A stretch of DNA of 64,000 bases, from NCBI GenBank assembly GCA_934647195.1, contig CAKUFD010000008.1:61445-125444 (forward strand). The letters are read 5' to 3'. A model generated the notes under the pieces. It did not search any database. It saw nothing but the letters and a program-made list of their open reading frames with translations, and was not told the origin of the DNA. This document shows positions 41,861-51,029 of this stretch, one piece after another; position 1 is the stretch's first letter, and each line of letters begins with the position of its first letter. The DNA comes from an uncultured Collinsella sp. GTDB lineage: Bacteria > Actinomycetota > Coriobacteriia > Coriobacteriales > Coriobacteriaceae. The position numbers and the translations under genes are program-made.

Positions 41861-42985
41861 ATGTTTGGCTCGAAAGGTGGCTTTGTGGATCAACACGCTC
41901 AACCGGTGCTATCGCTTCTGGTTCCCATCTATAACGTGGAGCGCTATCTTCGACAGTGCCTCGATTCCGCTGCGGCGCAGACGCTCGAGGATATCGAGAT
42001 TATCTGCATCAATGACGGGTCTACCGATTCGAGCCCTGCAATCATTCGCGAGTATATGGAGCGCGATGCGCGCTTCGTCATGATCGACAAGGCGAATTCC
42101 GGATATGGCGACTCTATGAACCGAGGGCTCGACCAGGCCCGCGGCGAGTACATAGGCATTCTGGAATCGGACGACTTCATGGCGCCCGATGCGCTCGAGA
42201 AGCTGGTCGATGCCGCGCGCACTCACGACGCCCAGATTGCAAAAGGGAACTTCGATCTTTACTGGTCGACGCCCGAGGAGCGCCGCGAGCTCTTTGAGAT
42301 GTTCTCTCCCAGCCGTTGTGACAAGGTCGTGCGCCCCGCGGCGGATGCCTTTGCATTCCATCAGAAGCCCTCTATCTGGTCGGCCATCTATCGACGCGAT
42401 TTTCTGGAAAACGGTGGCATTCGCTTCCTTCCCACGCCGGGTGCCGCATTCCAAGATGCCTCTTTTACGTTCAAGGCGTTTGCCCTGGCGGATCGAGCGG
42501 TATGGATTCATGATTCGATCCTTTCGTATCGCCAGGACAACGAGGGCTCCTCGGTCAACGCCTCGAACAAGGTCTTTTGCGTCAACGACGAATATGCCGA
42601 GATTGAACGGTGGCTTTTATGCGAGTATGCCGGTCGCTGCGGTGAGGAAGAGGCGGCACGTCTGGCGCGTATTTGCCAGGCGGTGAAGTACGACTCCTAT
42701 ATGTGGAGCTACGTGCGTCTGGCGCCCCGGTTTCGCGTGATATTTATGGAGCGCATGGCGTCCGAGTTCGAAGCGGCGCTTGATGACCATACGTTCGAGC
42801 TTGCCGACCTTAAGCCCTGGAAGCGTGCGAATCTAGAGAGCATCTTGAAAGATCCCGCTGCGTGGGCGCGGGCAAACGAGCGCTATGCGACTGCAGGCAA
42901 GCTCGGGCGCGCGATGCATTACCTCAAGCTTGGGGGCCCGGGGCTCCTTCTTGCCTATGCGAAGAGCAGGTCAGATGATGAATAA
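41861..42985 (+). CDS. Family 2 glycosyltransferase A
   Basis: A 374-residue GT2 enzyme of the EpsJ/CpsJ type. The catalytic core has LSLLVPIYNVERYLRQCLDS, IEIICINDGSTDSSPAIIRE, then YGDSMNRGLDQARGEYIGIL and the metal-binding ESDDFM motif (~residue 105). The C-terminal half is a long helical extension (DLKPWKRANLESILKD). GGAGG lies 5 nt before ATG 41861; an ATG at 41849 overlaps that site. It overlaps the next GT2 gene, so the two probably work in sequence on a cell-surface glycan. No signal or membrane span is clear; it acts at the cytoplasmic membrane face. Confidence 0.92.
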   Translation: MFGSKGGFVDQHAQPVLSLLVPIYNVERYLRQCLDSAAAQTLEDIEIICINDGSTDSSPAIIREYMERDARFVMIDKANSGYGDSMNRGLDQARGEYIGILESDDFMAPDALEKLVDAARTHDAQIAKGNFDLYWSTPEERRELFEMFSPSRCDKVVRPAADAFAFHQKPSIWSAIYRRDFLENGGIRFLPTPGAAFQDASFTFKAFALADRAVWIHDSILSYRQDNEGSSVNASNKVFCVNDEYAEIERWLLCEYAGRCGEEEAARLARICQAVKYDSYMWSYVRLAPRFRVIFMERMASEFEAALDDHTFELADLKPWKRANLESILKDPAAWARANERYATAGKLGRAMHYLKLGGPGLLLAYAKSRSDDE

Positions 42986-44030
42986 TTCGACTGCGACACC
43001 CGTCGTTTCCCTTATCGTTCCGGTCTATAAGTCCGAGGCCACGCTCGGCGCGTGTCTGGACTCGCTTCTTGCACAGACCGAGGCTGATATCGAGATTGTC
43101 TGCGTCAACGACGGCTCGCCCGATAACTGTGCGGGCATCCTCGAGTCATACGCTGCCCGCGATGCAAGGATTCGCGTGATAGCTCAGGAAAACCAGGGGC
43201 TTTCCGCCGCACGCAATGCAGGCATGGACGTGGCACGCGGGCGCATCATCGATTTCGTTGATTCCGACGATACCGTGTCGCCCGATCTGTGCCGCCGCCT
43301 AGTGGAGGTGTTCGACACCACCGGCGCCGACGTGGTGACGTTTGGCGCGGTGTGCGAGCCCGAGGATCGTGCTTCAAAGCGCATCCAGCAGCTTCTCAGT
43401 CCCGCTGCGGCGACGTTCGATACCTTCGATGCCGCGCTGCTCTTCTCTGCAAATGCCCAGCCTTATGCGTGGCGTACCGCCATGCGTCGCACGTTTATGG
43501 AGCGCGAGCAGATTCGCTTCTCGACGCGCCTGCGTTTTGCGGAGGATGTTCCATATCAGTTCGTCGTCTATCCCTTGAGTAAGAAGACGGTGCTCATCCC
43601 CGATAAGCTCTATCGCTATCGTATGACGGAAGGGTCGCTCACCCATGTGTATAACACCGAGGCATCGCGTGCGCAGAAGGTCGAGCAACATCTCTTGATG
43701 TTCGAAGTGATCTTTGACGAATGGCGCGAGCGCGGCTTGCTTGACCTGTGCCCGGGCGAGATGGTTGCTTGGTGCTTGGACTTGACGCTGTTCGATCTGG
43801 TGCGTCTGCCGTCTTCGGAGGCGGATGTGTGCGCGCTGCATCTGTCTCGTTTGCTGCGTGACGTCTACGGAGAGAAGTGGTGCACGCTTCCGCCCAAGGG
43901 GGCACAGCGGCGCGCGGCGCTTGCGGTGGCACAGGGCGCGGGATCGGGGTTTGAGATGAGAAAGCGCGACCTGATTGCCTTTTTCGCTGCCACGCGCGGT
44001 GTGAAAACCTGCGTGGAACGCTTTATCTGA
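42975..44030 (+). CDS. Family 2 glycosyltransferase B
   Basis: A 351-residue GT2 enzyme with PVVSLIVPVYKSEATLGACL, IEIVCVNDGSPDNCAGILES, NQGLSAARNAGMDVARG and the metal site FVDSDDTVSPDL (~residue 92). The remaining helical half (KTVLIPDKLYRYRMTEGSLTH) has the Tyr-Arg segment usual in this clade. Its ATG overlaps the end of glycosyltransferase A (GATGATGAATAA), so translation is coupled. Sequence similarity in the catalytic half suggests the pair arose by duplication. It ends 36 bp before nadE. Confidence 0.92.
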   Translation: MMNNSTATPVVSLIVPVYKSEATLGACLDSLLAQTEADIEIVCVNDGSPDNCAGILESYAARDARIRVIAQENQGLSAARNAGMDVARGRIIDFVDSDDTVSPDLCRRLVEVFDTTGADVVTFGAVCEPEDRASKRIQQLLSPAAATFDTFDAALLFSANAQPYAWRTAMRRTFMEREQIRFSTRLRFAEDVPYQFVVYPLSKKTVLIPDKLYRYRMTEGSLTHVYNTEASRAQKVEQHLLMFEVIFDEWRERGLLDLCPGEMVAWCLDLTLFDLVRLPSSEADVCALHLSRLLRDVYGEKWCTLPPKGAQRRAALAVAQGAGSGFEMRKRDLIAFFAATRGVKTCVERFI

Positions 44031-44066
44031 CGCATCCGCTACACGTTCAATACGAGGGAGATTGAT

Positions 44067-46067
44067 ATGAAAGACGGGTTTGTTCGAGTTGCCGCGATGA
44101 CGCCAGCGCTGCGTGTGGCCGATGTCGATTACAACGTCGATGCATGCGTTGAGGCTGTGTGCGCGGCGAATGCTCAGGTTGTGGTGCTTCCGGAGCTCGC
44201 TATCACCTCGTATACCTGTGAGGACCTGTTCTTGCAAGAGGCACTGCTCGATGCTGCCGAGGAGGGCGTTGCCCGCTTGGCAGAAGAGACGGCGGGTGTC
44301 GATTCCCTCGTGCTTGCGGGCGTGCCCGTGCGTGTGGCGGCGAAGCTCTATAACTGCGCCGCGGTGCTGTGCCACGGTGAGCTTTTGGGTCTTGTGCCCA
44401 AGCGGAATATCCCCATGTACGGCGAGTTCTACGAAGGTCGCCGCTTCTGTCCTGGCCCCGCGTCGGTGAGTATGGTTCGTTTTGCCGGTTGCGATGAGGT
44501 TCCCTTTGGTACCGAGCAGCTTTTTGAGTGCGACACCATGCCGGGTCTCGTCGTTGCAGCCGAGGTCTGCGAGGACCTCTGGGTTCCCGATCCTCCGAGC
44601 ACCGCTGCCGTTCGCGCGGGTGCCACGCTCGTATGCAATCTCTCGGCTTCCAATGAGCTAGTGGGCAAGGCGGACTATCGTCGCAGCCTGGTTGCTTCCA
44701 CCAGCGCTCGTCTTATGTGCGCCTATGCTTACGCCAGCGCCGGATGGGGCGAGTCGACGCAGGACGTGGTCTATGGCGGCCACTGCCTGGTTGCCGAGAA
44801 CGGTCGTATGCTGCGCGAGGCCGATCCGCTCGACGACATCGAGCTCATTCGTGCGGGGGAGGGGCACGCCGCCGTGGGTGCTGCTGCTGTGGTTGACTTT
44901 GGTCTTTTGGCGGCGGAGCGTCGCCGCATGTCAACGTTCGCTGTCGAGGCGGATGCTTCGGGCTATGCCATCTCCTCGTTTGACCTTGATGTATGTGAGG
45001 TTTCGCTTGGCGGTCGTTTTGTCGACCCGCACCCGTTTGTGCCGGCAGACCCCAGTCGTCGCGCGGAGCGCTGTGAGTCGATTTTCGCTATTCAGGCGCA
45101 CGGCCTTGCCAGGCGTCTAGCGCATACGCATTCCAAGCGTGCGGTGATCGGCGTTTCCGGTGGTCTGGATTCCACGTTGGCGCTGCTGGTGTGCGCCCGT
45201 GCCTTTGACCTGCTGGGTCTTGATCGCAGCGGAATTCTCGCCATCACGATGCCGGGGTTTGGAACAACCGACCGTACACACGGCAACGCGACGGCCATGA
45301 GCCGGGCACTCGGCTGCGAGCTGCGCGAGGTCAACATCGCCGCTGCAGTGCGACAGCATTTCTTGGACATCGGACATAGTGAATCCGATCATTCCGTTAC
45401 CTACGAAAACGCGCAGGCCCGCGAGCGCACGCAAATCCTTATGGACGTGGCGAATCGCGAGGGCGGTTTGGTGGTGGGCACCGGTGACCTTTCCGAGCTA
45501 GCTTTGGGTTGGGCCACCTACAATGCCGATCATATGAGCATGTACGGGGTCAATGCGGGCGTGCCCAAAACCCTCGTTCGTCATCTGGTTCGCTATGTTG
45601 CCGACGAGGCGCAGGCTAAGGGTGACGAAGGCCTGGCGGCCGTCCTTCTCGATGTCCTTGACACACCGGTTTCTCCGGAGCTTCTTCCCGCAACGGAAGG
45701 CGGAAAGATCTCGCAAAAGACCGAGGATCTCGTTGGACCCTATGAGCTGCACGATTTCTTCCTCTACCAGGTGCTGCGTTGTGGGTTTGCGCCAAAAAAG
45801 GTGTATCGACTGGCGCTTGCCGCTTTCGATGGGCGCTATGCGGGCGGCGCCGACGCCGACGACACCCGCGCGGGTACCTATGATGCCGAGACCATCATGA
45901 AATGGCTTAAGAAGTTCTACTGGCGTTTCTTCTCGCAGCAATTCAAGCGCAGCTGTCTGCCCGATGGCCCCAAGGTGGGCTCTGTTGCCGTGAGCCCGCG
46001 CGGGGACCTGCGCATGCCGAGTGACGCTGCGGTTGCGCTGTGGCAAGCGCAGCTTGAAGCCCTGTAA
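44067..46067 (+). CDS. nadE: Glutamine-dependent NAD+ synthetase
   Basis: A 666-residue two-domain enzyme that amidates nicotinate adenine dinucleotide. The N-terminal nitrilase-like glutaminase (~1-290) shows the Glu in VVLPELAITSYTCEDLF, the Lys in LVPKRNIPMYGEFYEGR and the Cys in VVAAEVCEDLWVP. The C-terminal synthetase has the PP-loop GVSGGLDSTLALLV (~residue 365), then TMPGFGTTDRTHGNA and the VVGTGDLSELALGWATYN motif. The length matches the glutamine-dependent form. GAGGGAGATTGAT precedes the ATG. It starts 36 bp after the glycosyltransferase pair, so cotranscription is possible without a functional link. Confidence 0.96.
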   Translation: MKDGFVRVAAMTPALRVADVDYNVDACVEAVCAANAQVVVLPELAITSYTCEDLFLQEALLDAAEEGVARLAEETAGVDSLVLAGVPVRVAAKLYNCAAVLCHGELLGLVPKRNIPMYGEFYEGRRFCPGPASVSMVRFAGCDEVPFGTEQLFECDTMPGLVVAAEVCEDLWVPDPPSTAAVRAGATLVCNLSASNELVGKADYRRSLVASTSARLMCAYAYASAGWGESTQDVVYGGHCLVAENGRMLREADPLDDIELIRAGEGHAAVGAAAVVDFGLLAAERRRMSTFAVEADASGYAISSFDLDVCEVSLGGRFVDPHPFVPADPSRRAERCESIFAIQAHGLARRLAHTHSKRAVIGVSGGLDSTLALLVCARAFDLLGLDRSGILAITMPGFGTTDRTHGNATAMSRALGCELREVNIAAAVRQHFLDIGHSESDHSVTYENAQARERTQILMDVANREGGLVVGTGDLSELALGWATYNADHMSMYGVNAGVPKTLVRHLVRYVADEAQAKGDEGLAAVLLDVLDTPVSPELLPATEGGKISQKTEDLVGPYELHDFFLYQVLRCGFAPKKVYRLALAAFDGRYAGGADADDTRAGTYDAETIMKWLKKFYWRFFSQQFKRSCLPDGPKVGSVAVSPRGDLRMPSDAAVALWQAQLEAL

Positions 46068-46204
46068 GGGCTGTCGGGTATTTGCAACCCAGGCTGCTTA
46101 GTAAACGCTGCCGTGCATCTGTGCCCTTTTTCGGCGTTGCGGGTGCGCGGCGGCGTTACACTGAAAACCATCGCTTTTATCCCACATATCGAAAGGTTCG
46201 ACCT

Positions 46205-47371
46205 ATGAAGTTTTCCAGCCGGCTCGATCGCTTTGGTGACGAGGTCTTCGCCGCCCTCAACAACCGCCGTGTCGCTCTGGAGGCTGAGGGCCGAACCATC
46301 TACAACCTTTCGGTGGGAACGCCCGACTTCGAGCCGTACCCGCATGTGGTCGATGCCGTGGCTCAGACCATCCAAGATCCTCAGATGTGGAAGTACTCCC
46401 TGCGCGACCTGCCTGAGCTCAAGCAGGCCGTGTGCGACTATTACGTGCGTCGCTTTGGCGTGGAGGGCATTACGCCCGATATGGTGTGCTCCGTTAACGG
46501 AACGCAGGAGGGCGTGGGCGTGTTTGGCCTTGCCATGCTCGACGAGGGCGATACGGTGCTTGTGCCCGACCCCTGCTATCCCGTATTCGAGGCGGGCGTA
46601 AAGATCGCCGGCGGCGAGCTTGCATACTATCCGCTCAACGCCGAGCACGATTTCCTGCCGTATGCGGAGGATATCGATCCTGCGGTGGCTGACCGCGCCA
46701 AGTACATGATCGTCTCGCTTCCTGCTAATCCTGTTGGGTCGGTGGGCACGCCTGGGCTCTATGCCCAGATCATCGAGTTTGCGCGCGAGCATGACCTGCT
46801 TATCGTTCATGACAATGCGTATTCGGATATCACCTTCGATGGCCCGCGCGGCGGGAGCTTCCTACAGTATCCTGGCGCGCTGGAAGTGGGCGTGGAGTTC
46901 TTCTCGCTCTCCAAGTCGTTTAACGTCACCGGTGCGCGCATTGGCTTTTTGGTGGGTCGTTCCGATGTTGTGGCCGCTTTCTCTAAACTTCGCAGCCAGA
47001 TTGACTTTGGCATGTACCTGCCGCTGCAAAAGGCAGCCATTGCCGCGCTTACCGGTCCGCTCGATGAAGTTGAGCATCAGCGCTTGATGTATCAGGAGCG
47101 TCGCGACGCTTTGTGCGATGGTCTTGAGAAGCTCGGATGGGAGCGTCCTAATGCACACGGCTCGATGTTCGTCTGGGCAAAGCTGCCCGGTGGCCGCACC
47201 GATTCCATGGCGTTTTGCGAGGAGCTCATGGAGCAGGCCGGTGTGATCGTGACACCGGGCGCGAGCTTTGGTCCCCATGGCGAGGGATATGTGCGCATGG
47301 CGCTCGTTCTTCCTCCCGATGGTTTGCGCGCAGCTGTTGCCGCTATCGAGGCTGCGGGGATTGTTGGCTAA
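46205..47371 (+). CDS. Class I/II PLP-dependent aminotransferase (candidate N-acetyl-DAP aminotransferase or LL-DAP type)
   Basis: A 388-residue fold-type I aminotransferase. The PLP lysine lies in FFSLSKSFNVTGARIGFLVG (~residue 237); other hallmarks are NLSVGTPDFEPYPHVVDA, VPDPCYPVFEAG, SLPANPVGSVG and VHDNAYSDITFDG. The overall pattern is close to the DapL/PatA-like group active on diaminopimelate precursors or aromatic and aspartate substrates. With dapH and an M20 deacetylase at 52-57 kb, it could supply the missing aminotransferase of the acetyl-DAP route, which is inference. The ATG at 46205 follows AAAGG by 8 nt. Confidence 0.88.
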   Translation: MKFSSRLDRFGDEVFAALNNRRVALEAEGRTIYNLSVGTPDFEPYPHVVDAVAQTIQDPQMWKYSLRDLPELKQAVCDYYVRRFGVEGITPDMVCSVNGTQEGVGVFGLAMLDEGDTVLVPDPCYPVFEAGVKIAGGELAYYPLNAEHDFLPYAEDIDPAVADRAKYMIVSLPANPVGSVGTPGLYAQIIEFAREHDLLIVHDNAYSDITFDGPRGGSFLQYPGALEVGVEFFSLSKSFNVTGARIGFLVGRSDVVAAFSKLRSQIDFGMYLPLQKAAIAALTGPLDEVEHQRLMYQERRDALCDGLEKLGWERPNAHGSMFVWAKLPGGRTDSMAFCEELMEQAGVIVTPGASFGPHGEGYVRMALVLPPDGLRAAVAAIEAAGIVG

Positions 47372-47505
47372 ATAGACAATCTGCGTAATTGCATGTCTTT
47401 TCGGCAAACGGTAGATGAATAGCCGACGAGTGGTTCATAATGGAGTTGTAAATAACCTCGGTTGGACCCAGGGAGACAGCTGGGCCCATGGGAGATGGGA
47501 GTGCC

Positions 47506-48456
47506 ATGGTTAACGACAGGAAAGTCGCCATCGTCGGTTGCGGTTTTGTGGGATCTTCTTCCGCGTTCGCGTTGATGCAGAGCGGACTGTTTTCCGAGAT
47601 GGTTCTGATTGATGTCGACAAGGATCGTGCCGAGGGCGAGGCTCTCGATATCAGCCATGGTACGCCGTTCGGCAGTCCCATGAAGATCTATGCGGGCGAT
47701 TATGAGGATGCCTCCGACGCCGCCATCATCGTCGTCACCGCAGGTGCCGCTCAGAAGCCGGGCGAGACCCGTCTTGACCTTGTGAACAAGAACGTCTCTA
47801 TCTTCAAGTCCATTATTCCGCGCATTCGCGAGGTGGGCTTCGAGGGCATTTTGCTCATCGTTTCCAACCCTGTTGACGTCTTGACGTATGCTGCCATGAA
47901 GATGTCCGGCCTGCCCGAGAGCCACGTTCTGGGCTCCGGTACCGTGCTGGACTCCGCGCGCCTCAAGGAGGCTCTGGGTGCTCACCTGGATGTCGACCCG
48001 CGTAACGTCCATGCCTACATCATCGGCGAGCATGGCGACTCCGAGCTCGCTGTTTGGTCTTCTGCCAACGTCTCTGGTGTGCCCCTGAGCGATTTCTGCG
48101 AGATGCGCGGTCACTACGATCACCTGGCATCCGAGAAGAGGATCGCCGACGACGTTAAGAACGCCGCCTACAACATCATCTCCAAGAAGCACGCCACCTA
48201 CTATGGCATCGCTATGTCCGTGCGTCGCCTGTGCACGGCCATCATGCGTGACGAGAAGCATATCCTTCCCGTTTCCAGCCTCATGGTGGGTGAGTACGGC
48301 CTCGATGACATCTGCATCTCCATGCCCACCATCGTGGGCCGTAACGGTGTGGAGTGCCGCGTGCCGGTTTCCCTTTCCAACGAGGAGTACGCCGAGCTCC
48401 ATCGCTCTGCCGACGCCCTCAAGGATGTCATGTCCAACGTCGACTTCGAGGCGTAA
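47506..48456 (+). CDS. ldh: L-lactate dehydrogenase
   Basis: A 316-residue NAD-dependent enzyme reducing pyruvate to L-lactate. Seen are the Rossmann motif VAIVGCGFVGSSSAFAL, the Asp in MVLIDVDKDRAEG that favours NADH, the VSNPVDVLTY segment, the LGSGTVLDSARLKEAL motif with the substrate arginine, and the catalytic histidine in IIGEHGDSELAVWS. The substrate-specificity loop VVTAGAAQKPGETRLDL has Gln at the LDH-determining position, arguing against malate dehydrogenase. GGGAG precedes ATG 47506. A terminator and paired repeats follow (48468-48602). It is expected to work in mixed-acid fermentation. Confidence 0.95.
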   Translation: MVNDRKVAIVGCGFVGSSSAFALMQSGLFSEMVLIDVDKDRAEGEALDISHGTPFGSPMKIYAGDYEDASDAAIIVVTAGAAQKPGETRLDLVNKNVSIFKSIIPRIREVGFEGILLIVSNPVDVLTYAAMKMSGLPESHVLGSGTVLDSARLKEALGAHLDVDPRNVHAYIIGEHGDSELAVWSSANVSGVPLSDFCEMRGHYDHLASEKRIADDVKNAAYNIISKKHATYYGIAMSVRRLCTAIMRDEKHILPVSSLMVGEYGLDDICISMPTIVGRNGVECRVPVSLSNEEYAELHRSADALKDVMSNVDFEA

Positions 48457-48467
48457 AAACCCTCCCC

Positions 48468-48503
48468 GTGTGACAAAAAGTCGACAGGTTTATTTCGACA
48501 CAT
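48468..48503 (+). repeat. Copy 1 of a 36-bp repeat flanking the ldh terminator
   Basis: It starts GTGTGACAAAAAGTC and ends CGACACAT; 29 of 36 positions match copy 2 at 48567-48602. The ends are inverted relative to each other (TGTG...CACA), so each copy is itself an imperfect palindrome. Confidence 0.6.
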
Positions 48504-48509
48504 TATGTG

Positions 48510-48555
48510 AAGATGCAGGTCAAGGCCATTAACGGCTCTGGCCTGCATCTTTTGT
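48510..48555 (+). terminator. Intrinsic terminator after ldh
   Basis: AAGATGCAGG (48510-48519) pairs with CCTGCATCTT (48542-48551) around a structured loop with an inner GGCC/GGCC pairing, followed by TTG. It lies between the two 36-bp repeat copies. Confidence 0.75.
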
Positions 48556-48566
48556 TTAACCTGGCG

Positions 48567-48602
48567 ATGTGTCAAAAAGTCCTCAGGTTTAATGTGACAC
48601 AT
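48567..48602 (+). repeat. Copy 2 of the 36-bp repeat flanking the ldh terminator
   Basis: Starts ATGTGTCAAAAAGTC and ends TGACACAT, with perfect 7-bp terminal inverted repeats ATGTGTC/GACACAT. Together with copy 1 it brackets the terminator hairpin. Confidence 0.6.
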
Positions 48603-48691
48603 GCTGTCGCTCTCGCCTTGCCTCCTATCGGGATAGGGCGTATTAAGTTGTCGGTTGGGTAGGATGGGGGATGTTGAGAGAAGGGGGCCTC

Positions 48692-49942
48692 GTGGATAAT
48701 CGCAAAGAAGGCGCGCACGCTTTGGGCAACTTCCTGACCTATGCCCAAACTTGTTGGGATTCTTGGGACGAGCGACCGTTTTCATCGGTTGACAGCCTTG
48801 TTTTATCCTGGCTTGCATATTATCGGTTGCCCGCCGACTGGCGAGCCGTTGCTACCTGGGAGGGCGTTGACGTTCGCGACCTTTTGCGTTTGGAATGCCG
48901 CGAGTCTATGACGGGAGGGCTGTGGGACCCAGAAGGCAGTTGGAACTTGCTGGTTGCCGTGTGCGCGAACCCGCGCTATCGCGGCCTGCGTGTATGCGGC
49001 TATCGTACGGAGTTCGATGCGGCGGCAGAAGAGCAGTTTGCCGCTGTGACGTTTTGCCTGCCCGATGGCAACATCTACGTTGCCTATCGAGGAACCGATT
49101 CGACCATGGTGGGCTGGAAGGAAGATTTCAACATGTCCTTCCGTTGTCCCGTTCCCGCACAAACAACGGCCACTTCATATCTTGAATCGGTGACCGCCGC
49201 ACTGGATGGTCCGCTTATGTGCGGTGGTCATTCGAAGGGTGGAAACCTTGCCGTCTATGCGGCGAGCATGTGCGATCCTGCTGTGCGCGAGCGCCTTGTG
49301 CGCGTGTATTCCCATGATGGACCCGGCTTTAACGAAACCTTTTTGGGCGGCGCGGAGTATCAGGCTCTGTCTGCTACCGGCAAGATCGACAAAACGCTTC
49401 CGCGCTCTTCGATCATCGGTATGATCTTTGAGCATCAGGAGGATTATGCTGTGGTCGAAAGCTGCGATTTTGGTCTTTTGCAGCACAATCCCTTCTCATG
49501 GGTGGTGCCGCATGGGGAGGCCGATTTTGCCTATTGCGAGGGCCTCTCGGCAGGCGCGCGCTATATGGACGATGCTTTGGCTGCATGGGTCGCCGGCGTG
49601 ACGCCTGCGGAGCGCGGCCGTTTTATTGACGAGTTGTTTGAGCTGCTGAGCGTCACCGGGGCAGAGCGCTTTTCGGATATCACTGCCGATTGGCAGCAAA
49701 ATGTGCCAAAGATCCTCTCTGCGCTTGCCGAGGTCGATTCCGATACGCGAAGGTTCCTCATTGATACCCTTGCGGCCTTCGCGCGCTGCGCATTGACTCC
49801 CAAGTTGCCCGAGCTTTCCAGTTTGATCGAGACGCTTCGGGCGTCACTGTCGCTGGAGCGCTTCGATGGAATTCCTGCTTTGCGAGATAAGGTCGCTGCC
49901 GCCTTGAGCGAACGCGATTTTGGATCGAACAAGGCGCTGTAG
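48692..49942 (+). CDS. Mbeg1-like (DUF2974) alpha/beta-hydrolase-fold protein
   Basis: A 416-residue cytosolic protein of the DUF2974 family. The N-terminal half has the family NFLTYAQTCWDSWDERPF and VDSLVLSWLAYYRLP segments, an IYVAYRGTDSTMVGWKEDFN motif (~residue 140), and the nucleophile elbow LMCGGHSKGGNLAVYAA (~185) with GHSKGG, like Ser hydrolases. A plausible catalytic Asp/His pair follows (VYSHDGPGFNE; later HQEDYAVVES). The substrate is unknown; lipase or esterase activity is inferred from fold. The start is GTG 48692 next to AAGGGGG. It is upstream of the nucleoid-associated gene on the same strand. Confidence 0.85.
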   Translation: MDNRKEGAHALGNFLTYAQTCWDSWDERPFSSVDSLVLSWLAYYRLPADWRAVATWEGVDVRDLLRLECRESMTGGLWDPEGSWNLLVAVCANPRYRGLRVCGYRTEFDAAAEEQFAAVTFCLPDGNIYVAYRGTDSTMVGWKEDFNMSFRCPVPAQTTATSYLESVTAALDGPLMCGGHSKGGNLAVYAASMCDPAVRERLVRVYSHDGPGFNETFLGGAEYQALSATGKIDKTLPRSSIIGMIFEHQEDYAVVESCDFGLLQHNPFSWVVPHGEADFAYCEGLSAGARYMDDALAAWVAGVTPAERGRFIDELFELLSVTGAERFSDITADWQQNVPKILSALAEVDSDTRRFLIDTLAAFARCALTPKLPELSSLIETLRASLSLERFDGIPALRDKVAAALSERDFGSNKAL

Positions 49943-50009
49943 TTTTGGTCTGCATGCCGCCTGTGCTGGTATCATGGCAGGGTTCAATTTGCATCCGAGG
50001 AGCATATCG

Positions 50010-51017
50010 ATGAAGATCAATCACGCCATCTTGCATATTCTGGACTTTGAGTCTGCGGTCAATGTCATTAGCCAGCGCGAGCTTGACCTCGAAGACAGCC
50101 GTGCGTGCCGTCAGTTTGTAACCACTCACCTGCGTCGCGCACGAGAGAGCGGAGACAACAAGCGAGCAGCCTTTTCCGAGGAGTCCGCATTCGGCGGGGA
50201 GCTCAAGAGCTATTTCTTTGGCGAGCGCGACTTCATCGACCTTTCGCAACAGGTGGCGGATTTCATTGGCGGCGAGCTTTCGCGTGCCGATAAAGCCCAG
50301 TCCACCGACATCCTCGTTGCCGATTTTGATGATGACGACGATGTGCGCTGGTTTGCCGTGATGCTCCTTTCGAGCAAGCAAGCGTTTATGCACGAGGTGG
50401 GCACCGATGCCGGCCAGACCGTCAACGGTATCGCCCGCCATTATGCGATTCTGCCTAACCCCTCGCAGAAGCTGCAGAGCTACTGCGTGGTGCGCGCGAG
50501 CACCATGGAGATCGGCTATGTGGACAAGAAGCGCAAGATCGCGGGCGAGGACCGTATGCTGATTCCGGAGGGCCTGCTGCAGTGCGAGACGGGCGTCTCG
50601 GGCAAGGAGGCCATCGATACCGTTACGCGCGTGGTCGAAGAGGTCGCCGAGGAGCACGGCGCTAACACCGCTGTTGCGCTCGCAAAGGTCAAGGCAGCCG
50701 TGGCGGAGCGCGTGGAGGATGATGAGGAGCTGCCTCCCTGGGATATCGTCGACGAGGTCTTCGAAGACAGCCCTCAAATCAAGGAGAGCGTTAAGTCCGC
50801 CCTGCGCGAGGAAAAGCTGCCCGAACGTGTGCCTGTCGAGCGTAAGCAGGTCGAGCGTGCTGCCGTGCGCAATCATAAGATTCGCACCGACACCGGCATC
50901 GAGATCAGCTTCCCGGCCGAGATGGGCTCCAACTCCGATTACATCGAGTTCGTCAACGAGCCCAACGGCCTTATCTCCATCGAGCTCAAGAAGATCAGTA
51001 GCATCGAGAACCGATAG
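50010..51017 (+). CDS. 37-kDa nucleoid-associated protein (NdpA/YejK family)
   Basis: A 335-residue protein of the nucleoid-associated bacterial family. The N-terminus MKINHAILHILDFESAV and the middle LVADFDDDDDVRWFAVMLLS, YAILPNPSQKLQSYCVVRAS and YVDKKRKIAGEDRMLI are typical; the latter segment is part of the conserved core. The C-terminus has an acidic helix and a final beta element (GIEISFPAEMGSNSDYIEFV). YejK-type proteins associate with DNA and topoisomerases; the biological role is unclear. GAGGAG precedes ATG 50010. It ends 12 bp from the convergent YaiI-like gene. Confidence 0.87.
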   Translation: MKINHAILHILDFESAVNVISQRELDLEDSRACRQFVTTHLRRARESGDNKRAAFSEESAFGGELKSYFFGERDFIDLSQQVADFIGGELSRADKAQSTDILVADFDDDDDVRWFAVMLLSSKQAFMHEVGTDAGQTVNGIARHYAILPNPSQKLQSYCVVRASTMEIGYVDKKRKIAGEDRMLIPEGLLQCETGVSGKEAIDTVTRVVEEVAEEHGANTAVALAKVKAAVAERVEDDEELPPWDIVDEVFEDSPQIKESVKSALREEKLPERVPVERKQVERAAVRNHKIRTDTGIEISFPAEMGSNSDYIEFVNEPNGLISIELKKISSIENR

Positions 51018-51029
51018 GATAGCGACGCC

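Noticed and set aside
47440..47506. Rex-type redox operator upstream of ldh
   Set aside because: TTGTAAATAACC has only half of the TTGTGAA-N4-TTCACAA-type palindrome.
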